Source of the DNA: Parus major
Taxonomy: Eukaryota; Chordata; Aves; Passeriformes; Paridae
Assembly: GCF_001522545.3 (NCBI RefSeq)
Contig: NC_031774.1
Location: 47,051,507 to 47,115,506 of the forward strand
Direction of reading: 5' to 3'
DNA length: 64,000 nt
The position numbers and the translations under genes were made by a program. The notes under the pieces are model-generated. The model was not told the origin of the DNA, made no database searches, and saw nothing but the letters and a program-made list of their open reading frames with translations. The first letter of the stretch is position 1; each line of letters starts with the position of its first letter. Of the stretch, positions 36,928 through 48,900 are shown piece by piece.

Positions 36928-39900
36928 CTGAAGTGCAAGGTAGAAATAAATATGTGACAGAAGTAAATACTAACATGAGGAATATTTTTGCAGGTGAAGA
37001 CATTCAGTTGAAATAGGCATCTGTTAAGAATTAAAATGAGCAGCTCAGGGCAATCTACCTCTGTTAGACTGGGTTAGACAGACTGTGCTGTCTGCTTCAG
37101 CAGCAGAGGAGTCAGCACAGCCACTGTGCCCACAATGCTGGTGGTGTGGATGCTAGTTCAGGAGTCATTGCACTTTTCCACATTTCTGAGCACTTCGAGA
37201 TTGGGGGTTTTGCATGAAGCAACCATTGCATTTGTGTAGAGTGCTCCTCTTTGCCACCTAACTGTGCAAAGGAGTTTCTCAATTGTAGGAAATGTGTTTT
37301 CACCAGTCACAAACACCGACTGGCTGGATATGTCATGCACAGCTGATTTTGTGAAAGCTTAGGGAAATGCACCAATCTTTGCCGTTTCCCCTGTATATTT
37401 CTAATTTCTACATTTGGTAGCACAGACTAAATATGTAGAGCTATGAAGTACAGTCCTGGATTGGTTTGAATATTTTCCTTTCCCACTGAAATTGCAGCCT
37501 GGAAGAATCTGATTTTTAATTTTTTCATCTTTTCCATTTTGTTCTTTCAGCCTGCTTGTACCTCTATGTGCTTCTGCTGTGTTAGTTTCTGTACTGGTGA
37601 ACTGCCTGGTCATCTAGTGGATTTCCAGCTCCTAAACTCCTGATTGTAGGAATTACTTATGTGAAAACTGTTAAAAGACTTCAGCAGTATTAAGCTTTCT
37701 GCTGCATAGTCTTAAATAATATATTTGTCTTTCACAATTCACAGGGACAGGATGCTCCTCTGGCACTTTGTAGCTGATGCACATATTGCTTCTAATATCA
37801 GTTAGCAGCTCCTGTTAAAGTGTGATTTTTTCATAACACAATAGAGTTAACTGCTGAGAATCAGCATGAAAGTTACATGATCAAGAGGAAGGGAGGAAAG
37901 TGCTGCAGATTGCTGTTATATTTCTGTACAGTGAAATAGTTCATACCAAACTGAAAATCACTGCAATTTTATCCATTAAATATTTCTTCTTAGGATGTTA
38001 CATCTTTCAGAAAGGTTGTTTTGTTAAGCCACTGCAATTTTGAAAACCTGTAGGTCAAGTATGAGTTTTTGAAACTGATATAGAATTGTTGATTATACCA
38101 CCTTGTTAACTGGCTTATCACAAAGGCTTCTATAAGGATTTGGTGTAGGGAGACTTGTAAGGGCAGCACCAGAAGGTTTCTTTCTCATAGGGTACAAATA
38201 CCCATTGGGAGGGTGCAAACAAGGTGGAGCCGGGCTTGTCAGTAGTGCCCAGTGACAGGACCAGAGGCAGTGGACACTGACTGAAACACAGAAGGAAAAT
38301 GCTTTTCCATGTGGTGGTGACTGAGCACTGGCACATGTTGCCCAGAGATACTGTGGATTCTTCCTCTTTGGAGATACTCAAAAGCTGTCTGGACATGGAC
38401 CTCAGCAACTTGCTGAGGTGACCCTACTTGAGCAGAGGAGTTGGGCCAGGTGATCTCCAGAGGTCCCTTCCAACCTTAACCATTCTGTGGTTCTGGGAAG
38501 CCTCTCCAGGAGTTACAGTCCTGGATTGTCAGTGCCATACAACCCTCCACAGCCACAAGCAGTTGCATGCTACAATTTCCTTACATAAGTTTATAAAGCT
38601 ATGTTTTTAAATCCTGTGCCAGATTAATTTTATTTGGATGTTGTTTATAAATTCATCTTGTTTCAGAAATTTTTTACTTTGACTGTAATGGATGAACTTG
38701 TATTTAGAATTAATTGCTTTTCATCTTGTTCCATATACTCTATTCTTATGGGCACATATATCTCTGTGTGTTATGTCTTTCATCTTCTTTCTTTGACCAT
38801 ACCTTTTAATTTTCTATTATCAGCAAATTGGTTTTTTTTACAGACTAGCTGTTTCTTTTTCATAAAACATCTCTGGTCACATAGACCTATTCCTTCTTGA
38901 TATCGATGTGATTGACAAGTCCTTTGTCTTCCATTCTCTTCTGCTTCTCATTCTGCCTCTGTTTTCTATCAATCTTCTGAAATTCATCTATGCTCTCCCT
39001 TAAACAGTGATAACAGAAGATATCTCTTCCTCTTTTTCATGGGGCTGTGTTCCTGTCTTCTTGGCTGTTTGCTGCCCTTGCCTTTACCTGTTTAAAGGCT
39101 CTTTAAAAGTTTCAGCATACAAAGTCAACATCATGTGTGGGTTGGAGTACAATTATATTGTGTCAATCCTTTGCTGTGAGATTGTTTTTTCTCCTCCATG
39201 GTATTCAGAAGGAAAAGCAGGAATGCTTTGACTTCTCTTCCTCACTGTTACCTTTTTGGGATTTTATTTAAACTTTCTAAGGCTCTTTATTATTTGAGAA
39301 GTACACAAGTCTTTGGACTGTATGAGGGGTTCTTTCCTTGAATTTCCTTCCTTGCCCTGGCTTTTGCCATTTGACTATCATTTACAGTGTTTTTATTGTT
39401 CACAGTTTTTGTGAAATTGTGCTCATTCCCTGCCAACCATATTCCTGTTGAGGCAGAGCTTTTCTCCTGTGATAGGTTAGCTTTGGAGGTGTTGAGCACC
39501 TGTGGGATGTCACTGCCCCTTACCTCTACACACTCATACTTGAAGTGGGATCCACCCTGATTAAGATGTGTAGGTTGCATATACCTGGCAGATGAGGTAC
39601 TTTGCTATTAGTGTCTCTATAAATTTATGTGATCATCTTGGCTGGGCCAATTATATACTATTATAAACCAAAAAACAAATAATTTTAGTGGGCTTACCTG
39701 TGAAACTGCTACATATTCATGATCTGTCAGATGACTAAGATCTGCTGAACGTGTAAAGAGCTTTTTAATTCCAAGACCTTGAAGCAGTTTCTTCATTTTG
39801 TATTTTTGCTCTAGTTTAAACTTTGGAAATGAAATATCCACTTTTCTGATAAAAAGAAATAATAAATCAATGCATACTACTCAGGAATTAAACTTTACAC

Positions 39901-42900
39901 AGAGAAAGAAGGGAAAAAAACTGAAGAGTCTCTGCTGGCATTTAGGTTGGCAGAAAATAATTCCTAACCTGTTGACTGCCAGTGATGCTAGAAATAATTT
40001 TCTTCTCTTTATTGATACTTCCACCAGTAGTACAGGGTCCTGACACTGTTAGCGTTCAGGAACACACATAATCACGAATGATTATATGAAGGTGTTTTAT
40101 TTAAAGAGCTCTGGGTGTCAGGGGTACACATACCCAAATCTGACCCAATTTGGGTTTTAGAGTTGAACACATTTTATACTCTATCGTTATGCAACTTACA
40201 TATTAATTATTAAACTTACATTGTTCTATTGTATGCATTGTTTTTACCCAAGCATGCATTTCTCGTGATCCTCCCTTAGCCCCCTAACATGGTTCCCCAT
40301 GTTCTCTAAACAATAATTATATCTAATCACATCTAACAATTGTATCATTTATCATATACTGACTACACAGGTGCAGCTTGACCTGGTCTTTAGCAAGCCC
40401 AAGGCCTAACATTTCTCAGGGCCTACTTTTCCCAGGGCTTTCCAAAACTAACTTTCTTTCTAAGTCCCCGAATTTTCTAAGATTTTAAGGCCTTTTACTA
40501 TCAACACCAGGGCAACACACTAATTTACTGACTGGTGGAAAGAATTGTCACTTCAGGAACTACATTTCACAGGAATCATTTGGGTTTACATTTTTATATT
40601 CAAATTTATCAATTCCTCTGAGTTTCCCCTGGTAAGAAATGTTTAACAAATGTCTAGATTTATTGTGGATTTTGCTCAGCTGTACTGAATTTAAGGAGAG
40701 AGACCTAAGGAAGAATATGGAAAGATTCATGCCTTCATGGAGACATTTTTAACTGAGATGAGCTGAAGTTTTGTCCCCTCGGAGTCAAAACTATCACATG
40801 CCACTTGGGCTGTGGATAGGCCAGTAAAGGACCTCTATTCTGTAGATACCTCTTGCCACAGAGATGCTACAATGGGGAAAGGCTTAGGAAGAACAGCTAA
40901 TCTTTGCTGGGCTTTGCTGCTTTGCCACAGTAGACATAGAAGACAGGAGGGCATTAGGTGTCTGACATTAGGGTGTCAAAGCAATACCTGGTTTTCATGT
41001 TTCCAAGCCAGGATTCCACAAGCTCTGTAGTCAAATGGTCTTCAACTGAAATGTAGTCTCCCTCCTTTTCTGGGATAACAATCAGCATGTAGGCATTCCC
41101 TTTGTAAGGTATCTTTATCACAGTGCATCTTAAGTTGTCATCAAAAGTTGAATAAATTTTATCTGACTTGAACATCATGGGTACCTGTACACTTCTGTAT
41201 TTGTTTATGTGGAAAGTCTCCATTTCAGTGAATTTGGAATTAAATGGGTAGACCCACTTGCCTGAGGAAAGAAGGAAAGAAATTGAATAATCATGTGTGT
41301 TTAGATTTGCTCAGAAAAATGTTCTAAATTTTTTTTAGAAACTATAGGATATTTTCTGTATCTAGTTGAAGTGGCTGTCAGTTGTATCTGAGATAAGTGG
41401 ATGACAATTTCAGTATATTTTATGTTTATTGTATATAATTTTTTTTAAGAGAAAAAAAACAAAGTAATTCACAAAATAAAGTGCTTCATTTGCACAGAAA
41501 GAAGGGAAATATTTTTCTAAGGTTGGTTAGTTGCCACTCAAGTTCAGAATTTATGTTCTCCTTATTCTATAAATGCCTGGTAAACATCTGACCTTTCCTA
41601 ACATGTAGCCTCCACTGAAATTCTCTACCTGCTGTTCAGTATCCTGTATTTAATTTAATTGTCCAATATTTTGGGTGGGGATTCACTGACTTCTCCATGG
41701 AGTGGTTTCTGCCCATCACTGGTATTTCTTGCCCTCTCCCTGTAAGGTAATATAATTGGGTAATTGGGTTTCTCTGGGGCAGATGATTCTTGATGGAAAT
41801 AGAGAAATTATTTTTGTTTCAGTGATTTTGTGTACTCTTAAATCAGTCTATGATTTTATGCCCAGTATCCAGCATTTAAGACTATTGTGATTAAAACTTT
41901 TTCATTTTAATGGTTGAATGAAAATAAAACATTGTTTCTTGTCATAAAGAGGGAAAATTTGGAGATGGATTGAGATCATTTGATACAGGGCTTTTTGTTC
42001 TCTTTGACACTCTATTGTGTGGAAGACAGCATAGAAGAATTGTGGTTCCCTATCATGAAAAGTACTTTCCTATTAAATAAGCTTAATAGAAAAAAGTAAA
42101 CTTAGGCACATAGAGAAAGTAGGGCATCTAAATTTAAACTCCCCCTAATGTAGCTTAAATTAGAGTCTTGATTCTAATAAAGAATTATTCTGCAAAATAA
42201 AAACAGTAATTACCTTTAAAGACAATGTAGTCCACAAACACTAGTTTATTATGGTGGTCCAGCTCTTCAAAAAGCCCTGGGATTTTGCCTTTGGTCGTTT
42301 TGTTAATGTTTTGATTGATGAAAAGTTTTGCCTGTGTTAAGTTTTCAAAGTCCACTTTCAGGAATTCCATACCAAAGTACTGCTTGGACAAATTCAGGAA
42401 AGACTGCTTGAGTCCAAAGTCCTTTTGAATAAAAGAAAGAATACCTTGTACAAGGAGAAATTCTTCATTCATTGTGATGTTACCTATCAGTTGTTTAAAC
42501 AGAGCTGGTAAATGTTGGTGATCCACTCTGTCCTTCACAGTATGGAGGTTTAGACCTTTTACAATTTGTCTGTGTGTTTCTCCTTTGGCTGCCATCATGC
42601 AGACACTCATGAGAGCTGACACAGAAAGGGGAGAGATGATTACATTGTTATCATGTGTCATTGCAATTCTTCTGTAGAGGTTAAATCCAAAATTTGAAGT
42701 CTTTTCAGTGAAGTTGCGAACAGTGAAGTCTTCAAAACCTTGGTCTTCAAAACCTTGGTCTTCAAAAGGCTTAGAGATATTTTTGTGATGATAATGCTCT
42801 TTGGAAATACTGATGTTATTTCTTCCCAAGAAATTACTCTCTTTTTCCTCCTTAGGAAACTTAGGTTTGATATCAGCCTTGATGAATTCAAAACATATTT

Positions 42901-42934
42901 CACTCAAAAGAAGTATGTAGATTCCTGTTTTCAT
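36736..42934 (-). CDS. SERPINA10: SERPINA10, protein Z-dependent protease inhibitor (ZPI), four coding exons, complete
   Basis: Secreted plasma serpin that inhibits factor Xa on membranes with protein Z as cofactor, and factor XIa without it. Exons in transcript order: 42934-42214, 41261-40988, 39845-39698, 36927-36736; total 1335 nt, 444 residues, equal to the human precursor as I recall it. Residues 1-20 form a signal peptide (MKTGIYILLLSEICFEFIKA); 21-75 is a charged N-terminal extension; the serpin fold follows (NFGFNLYRRI at 81-90). The hinge is GTEAAAAT at 394-401, the reactive bond F408-T409 within EITAFTVPP, and the C-terminal strand ends FIGRVVDPTEM. K261-Y262 and D315 align with human Lys239-Tyr240 and Asp293; Tyr240 and Asp293 are reported protein Z contacts. 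Intron phases are those of clade A serpins. The start codon is the first ATG after a splice acceptor and opens the signal peptide. Confidence 0.94.
38185..38497 (+). mobile_element. CR1 LINE 3' fragment
   Basis: Sense-oriented CR1 tail: gccgggcttgtcagtagtgc near 38228, gcccagtgacaggaccagag near 38248, gagcactggcacatgttgcc near 38323 and the terminal ccttccaaccttaaccattc tgtggttctg at 38466-38497. In the SERPINA10 intron between 36928 and 39697, antisense to that gene. Confidence 0.88.
39698..39845 (-). CDS. SERPINA10: SERPINA10 third coding exon
   Basis: Acceptor ttctttttatcag, donor gtaagc. Residues 332-381, VDISFPKFKLEQKYKMKKLL and LFTRSADLSHL, the strand 6A and shutter region. Confidence 0.93.
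40047..40506 (-). mobile_element. Solo LTR of an endogenous retrovirus (about 460 bp)
   Basis: Read on the - strand it begins TGTTGATAG and ends CGCTAACA (TG...CA ends). It has a TATA box (TATAAAAT, 40178-40171) and 70 bases later AATAAA (40101-40096), followed by about 49 bases, which is the U3-R-U5 order of an LTR. No internal retroviral genes flank it. It lies in the SERPINA10 intron 39846-40987 in the same direction as that gene. I could not find a clear target-site duplication, so the exact ends are tentative. Confidence 0.6.
40988..41261 (-). CDS. SERPINA10: SERPINA10 second coding exon
   Basis: Begins GKWVYPFNSKFTEMETFHI after acceptor ctttcttcctttcctcag and ends SWLGNMKTR with donor gtattg. 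Residues 241-332. Carries the KY pair (261-262) and VEDHLTTELV (313-322) of the presumed protein Z face. Confidence 0.93.
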
Positions 42935-42975
42935 GTTGACATCAAATAATGAGCTCTTTAGAGTTATTTTTTCCC
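42214..42975 (-). CDS. SERPINA10: SERPINA10 first coding exon (CDS 42934-42214, 5'UTR 42975-42935)
   Basis: Acceptor read on - as ctttttttctag before 42975 shows a non-coding exon upstream. The ORF is nominally open further 5' but that part lies in the intron. Encodes residues 1-240 plus one base: signal peptide, acidic extension with the FEDQG repeat, and serpin helices A-F. N-glycosylation sequons include NIS, NFT, NIT, NLS and NLT. Donor gtaatt after TTTAAAG. Confidence 0.93.
42719..42765 (-). repeat. 15-bp tandem repeat in SERPINA10 coding sequence (FEDQG repeats)
   Basis: On + the unit is tcttcaaaaccttgg, two full copies plus a third partial copy, encoding FEDQG FEDQG FEDF at precursor residues 57-70. 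It enlarges the acidic N-terminal extension without a frameshift. Confidence 0.9.
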
Positions 42976-45900
42976 CTAGAAAAAAAGAAAGACAACAAAA
43001 TGATTTTTTATATTTCCTTCCATTCACAATGCAAAAGATGTAGTGAAGTGGTCTTTCTGCATCTTCAGGGTATATACTCTAAATCTGGCCACAAAATGTT
43101 CAGAGAAGACAAGTCAGATCTTAAGGGCACCTTAGGCAAACCTTAGCATCAGACATTGTGTAGATTTGCAAATGAAATGCACTTTGCAAGGATAAAGTGC
43201 AAATATGATTATCATCCATCTTTCCATTAAAGCAATATATGAATTCTCTCCCATACAGCAGTGCTGAATTGCACCTTATTGAAAAATTTTGAAAGGAAAT
43301 CTTTGGAGATGCATTTTCCCATGTAAATTAAACAGGATGTTCAAGACCACCAAACTTGCACAGATTCCTTTTGTATAGCAGTGGGCAAAGGGATAAATGA
43401 GATTTAAAAATGGATTATATGGCCTGTCATTAAAGTAGTAAGTGATTCAACAGTCTAGAATCACATGGCAATTGTTAACTACTCCATTTAAATTAAGGAT
43501 CTGTAACAGCAAATTACGGTCATTGTATAATTTGTGATTTGGCATATGGAAAAGCTGGTTTTATCCGATTTATCCAGAGTTCAGCTGAATTTCACAGTTG
43601 GCTGATTCAGGCTGTGGGAGTTAGTCCTTAAAAGGTATGTTGATGTGAGTACTGAGACATTTGGGTGCCAAGTCACGAGGTGCTTTTGGCAGTCAGGTGC
43701 TGTGCTATTTTCTTTTGAAATAATAGGTCACGTTCTGTACTTTCTGCAACACAGATGGGCTGTCATGACTTAATCGGGAGGCAGTGAATTTGGTGAATGT
43801 TATGCCTGCTCTTGAATGCATGGCAGACAGAGAACAGAGAAAAATATGCAGCAAATACGTTGTGAATATTTTTTTCTTTACTTCTCTATCCCATTAACCC
43901 TTGATTTATTTTTAATGAGATTCCCAGTGTCTGGATTTTCAGGACTGGAGTAGGGAAGGGGATGACTTGAATTCAGCTCCTGCCTTACGGGTCAAGTGGT
44001 GCACGTGACTTCTGGAGTGCTGGGGTGCTCACTGTCCCCTGGCAGGCTGAAGCAGTGCAGTTCAGAGCTATTGCAGTAACTGCTGAGCATTCCTGCTGCT
44101 AAAGTAGTGACCCACTTCTGTGGGAAGTACAAAGGCGCAGAGGTCCTGTTCCTGCCGCAATGCTGCACCTGCCCTGGCAGCAAAGAACGAGGTTCTTTCC
44201 TCTGGGAGTCATCCCTACTTTGAAAAAGCATCCTTGGACACTGCAGAGTCAGCTCTAGCAAAGAGGCAGGGATTGGAAAGTTTTGCTTTTGATCATATTG
44301 AATTACAGGGAAAGGATTTTCTGCAGCAGCAGCAGTCCCTCTCTAGAAGAGCATCAGGCCTAACTGCTTGCCGGGCATTGCAGAGTGCAAGCTCTTCCTC
44401 ATCTTTTCTAGGCAGGGTGCAGTTCCTGCACAACATCTGGCAGTGTTGCATTTGACAACATTTGAATTTGTTGTGTCTCTCCCTGGGAGGTCTGGGACAG
44501 TACTTGGCTCAAGTGGCCACCAGCTTCCCCCAGGAGATGTGAAAGGTCTGACTGGGCAAAGTGCTGAGCTGCCTTCCAGAGGGCTCTGCCTTCCCAACAC
44601 AGACAGGTTTTGGACAGAAAGGGCAGGACAAACACAAAAGTCCTTGTTTACAGGTTTATCCCAAACTACTCAAGAAAAAATTCCTGAATCCTCAGGCAAA
44701 CACATACACAAATGCTACTGGTTTGGATGTAATGAACATGGGAATAAGAACCTTGTAGTTGCACTAAGTAATCACTGCAAATCTGAGATTGCAAACATTT
44801 AAACTTAACAATACAGCAGCTGTATCATTCATCTTTACTAGTTAGAAATAGAACATGTCCTCTAGAACTAGGAAAAACCATTCTGGGAACAATAAAGTAG
44901 AATTTATGTACATTATAGACTTGTATTTTAAGGCCTGAGTCAAGCTTATTGCTAATTTTAGACAACTCCCTTTATTTGCAGAGCAGACAGTTCATTAATA
45001 AATGTGTGTTAGAGCAAAGTGAGCATTATTTCCATTTTAAGAAATAGTTATTTCTAGTAATATCAATATGTCAAAGAAAGAAGCTTCTTTCTTTGTGCAA
45101 ATGCCTCTTTCTTTTGAAGGCATTAGAGCAAGAGAAAAATCCATTAGAAGCTGATTAAGGTCTACAACCATTTAAAACATCACATCTAGAGAATCATTGA
45201 TAAATAAAAAAATTGCATTATATATATATATATCTCAAATATAATATTTCCTTTACAATCTAAATGCTTCATATAAATCTTATCTTACCTATTAGATAGC
45301 TCTTCTGTTACTTTTCTCAATCAGTTATGTTTAAAAATGAGATGAAGATGTCTGTCTCATTTAGAAGTTTTTGAACAAATATTTGCTCTTCCAAAGACTG
45401 ATAATCTGGTTTTGTCTGTTATAAATTAACTGCTTTATAAACACTGACTATGTATTTCCTATAAATGGCATAATAAGGGAGGGTTATATTCCAGTAAATA
45501 TGTTCTGTCTTTCATGAGAAACAAGTGAACAATAAATTCTTTGCATTTATCCCTTCAGCACCCTATCAGGATGTGGCCCCTCATATACAATAGCCCATGA
45601 GAATTATTTTTCAGGCAGGCTCTGAGCTACTCTGTGGTGGACAATGTATCCAATCCTGTTTAAATTATCCCCTTACATGAAAGAATATGTCAGTATTCAC
45701 GAAGGCAGGGGGAGCATGAATAAGGGAGGGAGGGAGAAGGTACAGAACATTTGTAGGGGTGTTACCAGCTCCCTTGCACTGCAATTTGGCCATGCTTTGA
45801 GAGAAGAGGCCAGGGCTCCACTCCCTCTTTGAAGAGCATGCCAGGTATTCAGTGATGGATCAGTCTGCCAACAACTGCCTGATAACCACTGAGGGGTGTT

Positions 45901-48900
45901 TCTCCCATAAAATACAAAGTAGGCTAAGCTGATATTCCTGCAAAAATTATACAGAGCTGTGGGAGGCATTAATAAATTTTTTGAATTTTCAGTTGGTCTT
46001 GCTTGAACAGATTCAAAGGGTGGCTTTGGGTCTTGAGCCTTATTAATTGGGCAAGGCACATTCTTTAAGACAGATAGTTCATTCAACAATTTCTATCACA
46101 TGGAATGGTCTAAACTCCCCACTACTTTGATTGTTGGCCTAATTCCAGATAAGACATAAACATGGAATTCCCTGTCTTCCCCTCATGCTCCTAAATAATT
46201 TCAAAAACACTCCCAAATGAGATAGGACACTTAATTTCAATTTGTATTGTAAAAGAAAAATAATTTGGCTTTGAAATATGAGATATGGGTGCTAATCTCT
46301 AATTTTCCACTGAACTGAAAAAAAAAAAAAAAAAAAAAAGCAGTCTAAATGGGTGCATTGGACATTTTATTAAGACTAAAACCATTAGGGCATCCAGGAC
46401 TCAATTTTAAAAAAGGCTTTTGTTTGTTGCTGATGAGTATTGCTTCTATAAGAGTGACTGCTTACAGAATGCAAGAGTTGATTAAGAAGGGATGAAGAGC
46501 TGAATGTAACCCCTCCATTGCCTAGCCAGATTTGTATCCTTGTTGCAGGGACATCATACTAGAGGGCAGTTGAGGGGTTTATGCTCTCAAGAAATCCAAC
46601 AGAGGGGTTACAGGCCCTAGTTTCTTAAATTCTTGTTGGTTTAAATGAATTTAAATTCTTCCTTTTAGAAGCAATTCCAGTCATAATAGGCCCTCAGTGT
46701 AGGCGCTTTATTAAAGAATATGGGAAAATAAGATGGACTGAAAGCTCTGCTCTAAGATGAGGCAGTCTAGTCCCTAAACATGAAAAGCTCCACTGTGGAT
46801 GCACCAGTGACTTCAGAACTTCTGTTCTCTGTCCATGTGACTGGACTTTTTTTTTTCTTCCTAGTCTATATGTATTTGTGGTTAATTCAGTTGGATTTGA
46901 AATTCAAATGTCTTCTCATCACATGGAAGAAATTTGCATCTGATATGGTTCAACAAAGCTGCATTACTGTGGTCTGCCTATGAATCTCTGTGTCTTCTGG
47001 AGAATGTGGTACTGTGGTTGTGGCCCAAAAGAAACTACAAGGAAAACCTGATGCACCAGAGCCTGGCTTTGTGCTCAGCAAAATCAGCAGTCCTTTGCAG
47101 TGACAGCAGCAAACAAGCCTCTTCCTCCTTGCACCAGGATGCCAACACATGTGGTCACTGCTGGACACTCAATATTGATGTTTAATAATCAAAATATTAA
47201 GATTGTTTATAGATGATACTGAAAAGAAGTTTTGAAGAAATCTTAAAGTCTTGGAATCTCTAGCTAAATCTTTGCTGGACCACAAAGGCCATATCAATCC
47301 TGTTTTACCCAGAGGAAAAAGGAGGCTGTTATGAGATGTATTGGCTGTGCACAGCGATTTGGGAGTTGTCTTCCTCTCTAGTTACTCACAAAGCCCTTGC
47401 TAGTTTTTCGTGCCAGGTAACACCTTGCTGAGCGTATCCACCATACACTATCAGGAGTAACGTATTCCTCCCACCTGCTCCTATTTATATTGTCAGCTGC
47501 CCTTTGGATTCAACAGAGCTTTCTGAGCAGCTAAACTCCACACAGCATATGGGTAACACTCTGCCAAGCTATACATGTTCACAGAGTGATTCACTGGGAG
47601 AGGGTTGCCAGTGTGTGACTCTGGCAGAAATGCACTCTTCCACAGTTTAGGACAAAACCACCTCTGAAACCAGAACAAGCAAGGACAATACAAGTGCACT
47701 GCTGCCCAGTCCCATCTCTGCTGGGAGCTTGTGCCAGTGCTGAGGCTGGGCAGCAGTTGAGCTAAAGACCGTCCGTTCTCTAACAGACAACTGTTATTGG
47801 ATGCATATGCAACTCTGAAAAACTTGGCAGTGATGATGTAGTTCAGGTTCTCACCAATCTGTTTGACAAAGCCCTGTGACTCTTGAGTACCTGGGGGTAG
47901 ATACTGCAGAGGCAGATTCATCTGCTTGTTCCAAATAGTCAGACAGTTTCTGTTCTAAGACAGAATTCTTCCTTTTGCAGTTCTCATGGGGCTGGCAACA
48001 CCTCTATTCCAGCGGCTGCTTTTCCTCTTGATTTCCTCAGTCAGTTTTGGGAATCCTTCTGTGCCCATGAAGAAACCAGTCATCCTAATATTCAGGGTAT
48101 GGGGGCTTAGGTTCCCTGTGCTGATTATGATTCCTCCCAGTTATGATCTAGCAGTTTGTAACTCGACCACAGCTGAGATTCAAAGTGGGCTATGAGATAT
48201 GGTGGGCATGATTGCACTACTGAGGCCACACTACAGGTTACAGGACAGAGACTGTGGTTTAATTAATTGTATCTTTACCAGCTTCCCAGTGAGAGTGGCT
48301 ACCCACTTGGTTTCTTGAGGGCAGACACCTGTATTTACAACTGTCTTGAGGGATCTAGGTGAAATCAGTCAGAAATACTGACCGTACCTGAGACCCATGA
48401 GAAAGTGAAAAGTGTCAATTCAGGAAAATATTCAGGCTGAATGTGATCTAGTCTTTTCCACATTTCTTAGACTAAACAAAATGGGAGTAGTGCAGGTGAT
48501 GATTTGCAGGGATCTGTAGCTCTTCTGAAGTCTCACTGTGAAATTACTCATAACACATAAACTAAAATGCTCCAAGAGTTATAAAAGAAGCTCTTCGTAC
48601 AGTCTCCTGAACATACCTAGTTTGTCAACAAGCTGATTCATCAAGGTGACTGCTGCTTCTCCCACTCCAAGAACTCACAATATAATTGAAATCATCAGGA
48701 TGCAACTGTGGCTCCAGGCCTCCACTGTTTGTAAGCTTGACACATTTTGTACATCTGTGCCACTGTTCATGTGACAGGATTCCTGCAGGGAAAGCCTCTT
48801 TGGAAGGTACCTATTCCTGCATGTCTCCTGGAGTGGGGTGGGTGTACTACTGTACAAGGTGGACAAAGCAGTAAACCTGTAGCAGTTCATAAATAGGTCT

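Noticed and set aside
36704..36931. + strand ORF opposite the SERPINA10 last exon
   Set aside because: Exact antisense shadow of the reactive-loop exon.
47493..47921. 142-codon - strand ORF, the longest unassigned one
   Set aside because: No recognisable domain, no convincing start or splice context, and overlapping ORFs in several frames in moderately GC-rich DNA; not enough to call a gene.
47986..48195. + strand ORF starting MGLATPLFQRLLFLLISS that looks like a signal peptide after a ttttgcag acceptor
   Set aside because: Isolated, without downstream exon or similarity; hydrophobic starts like this arise by chance.
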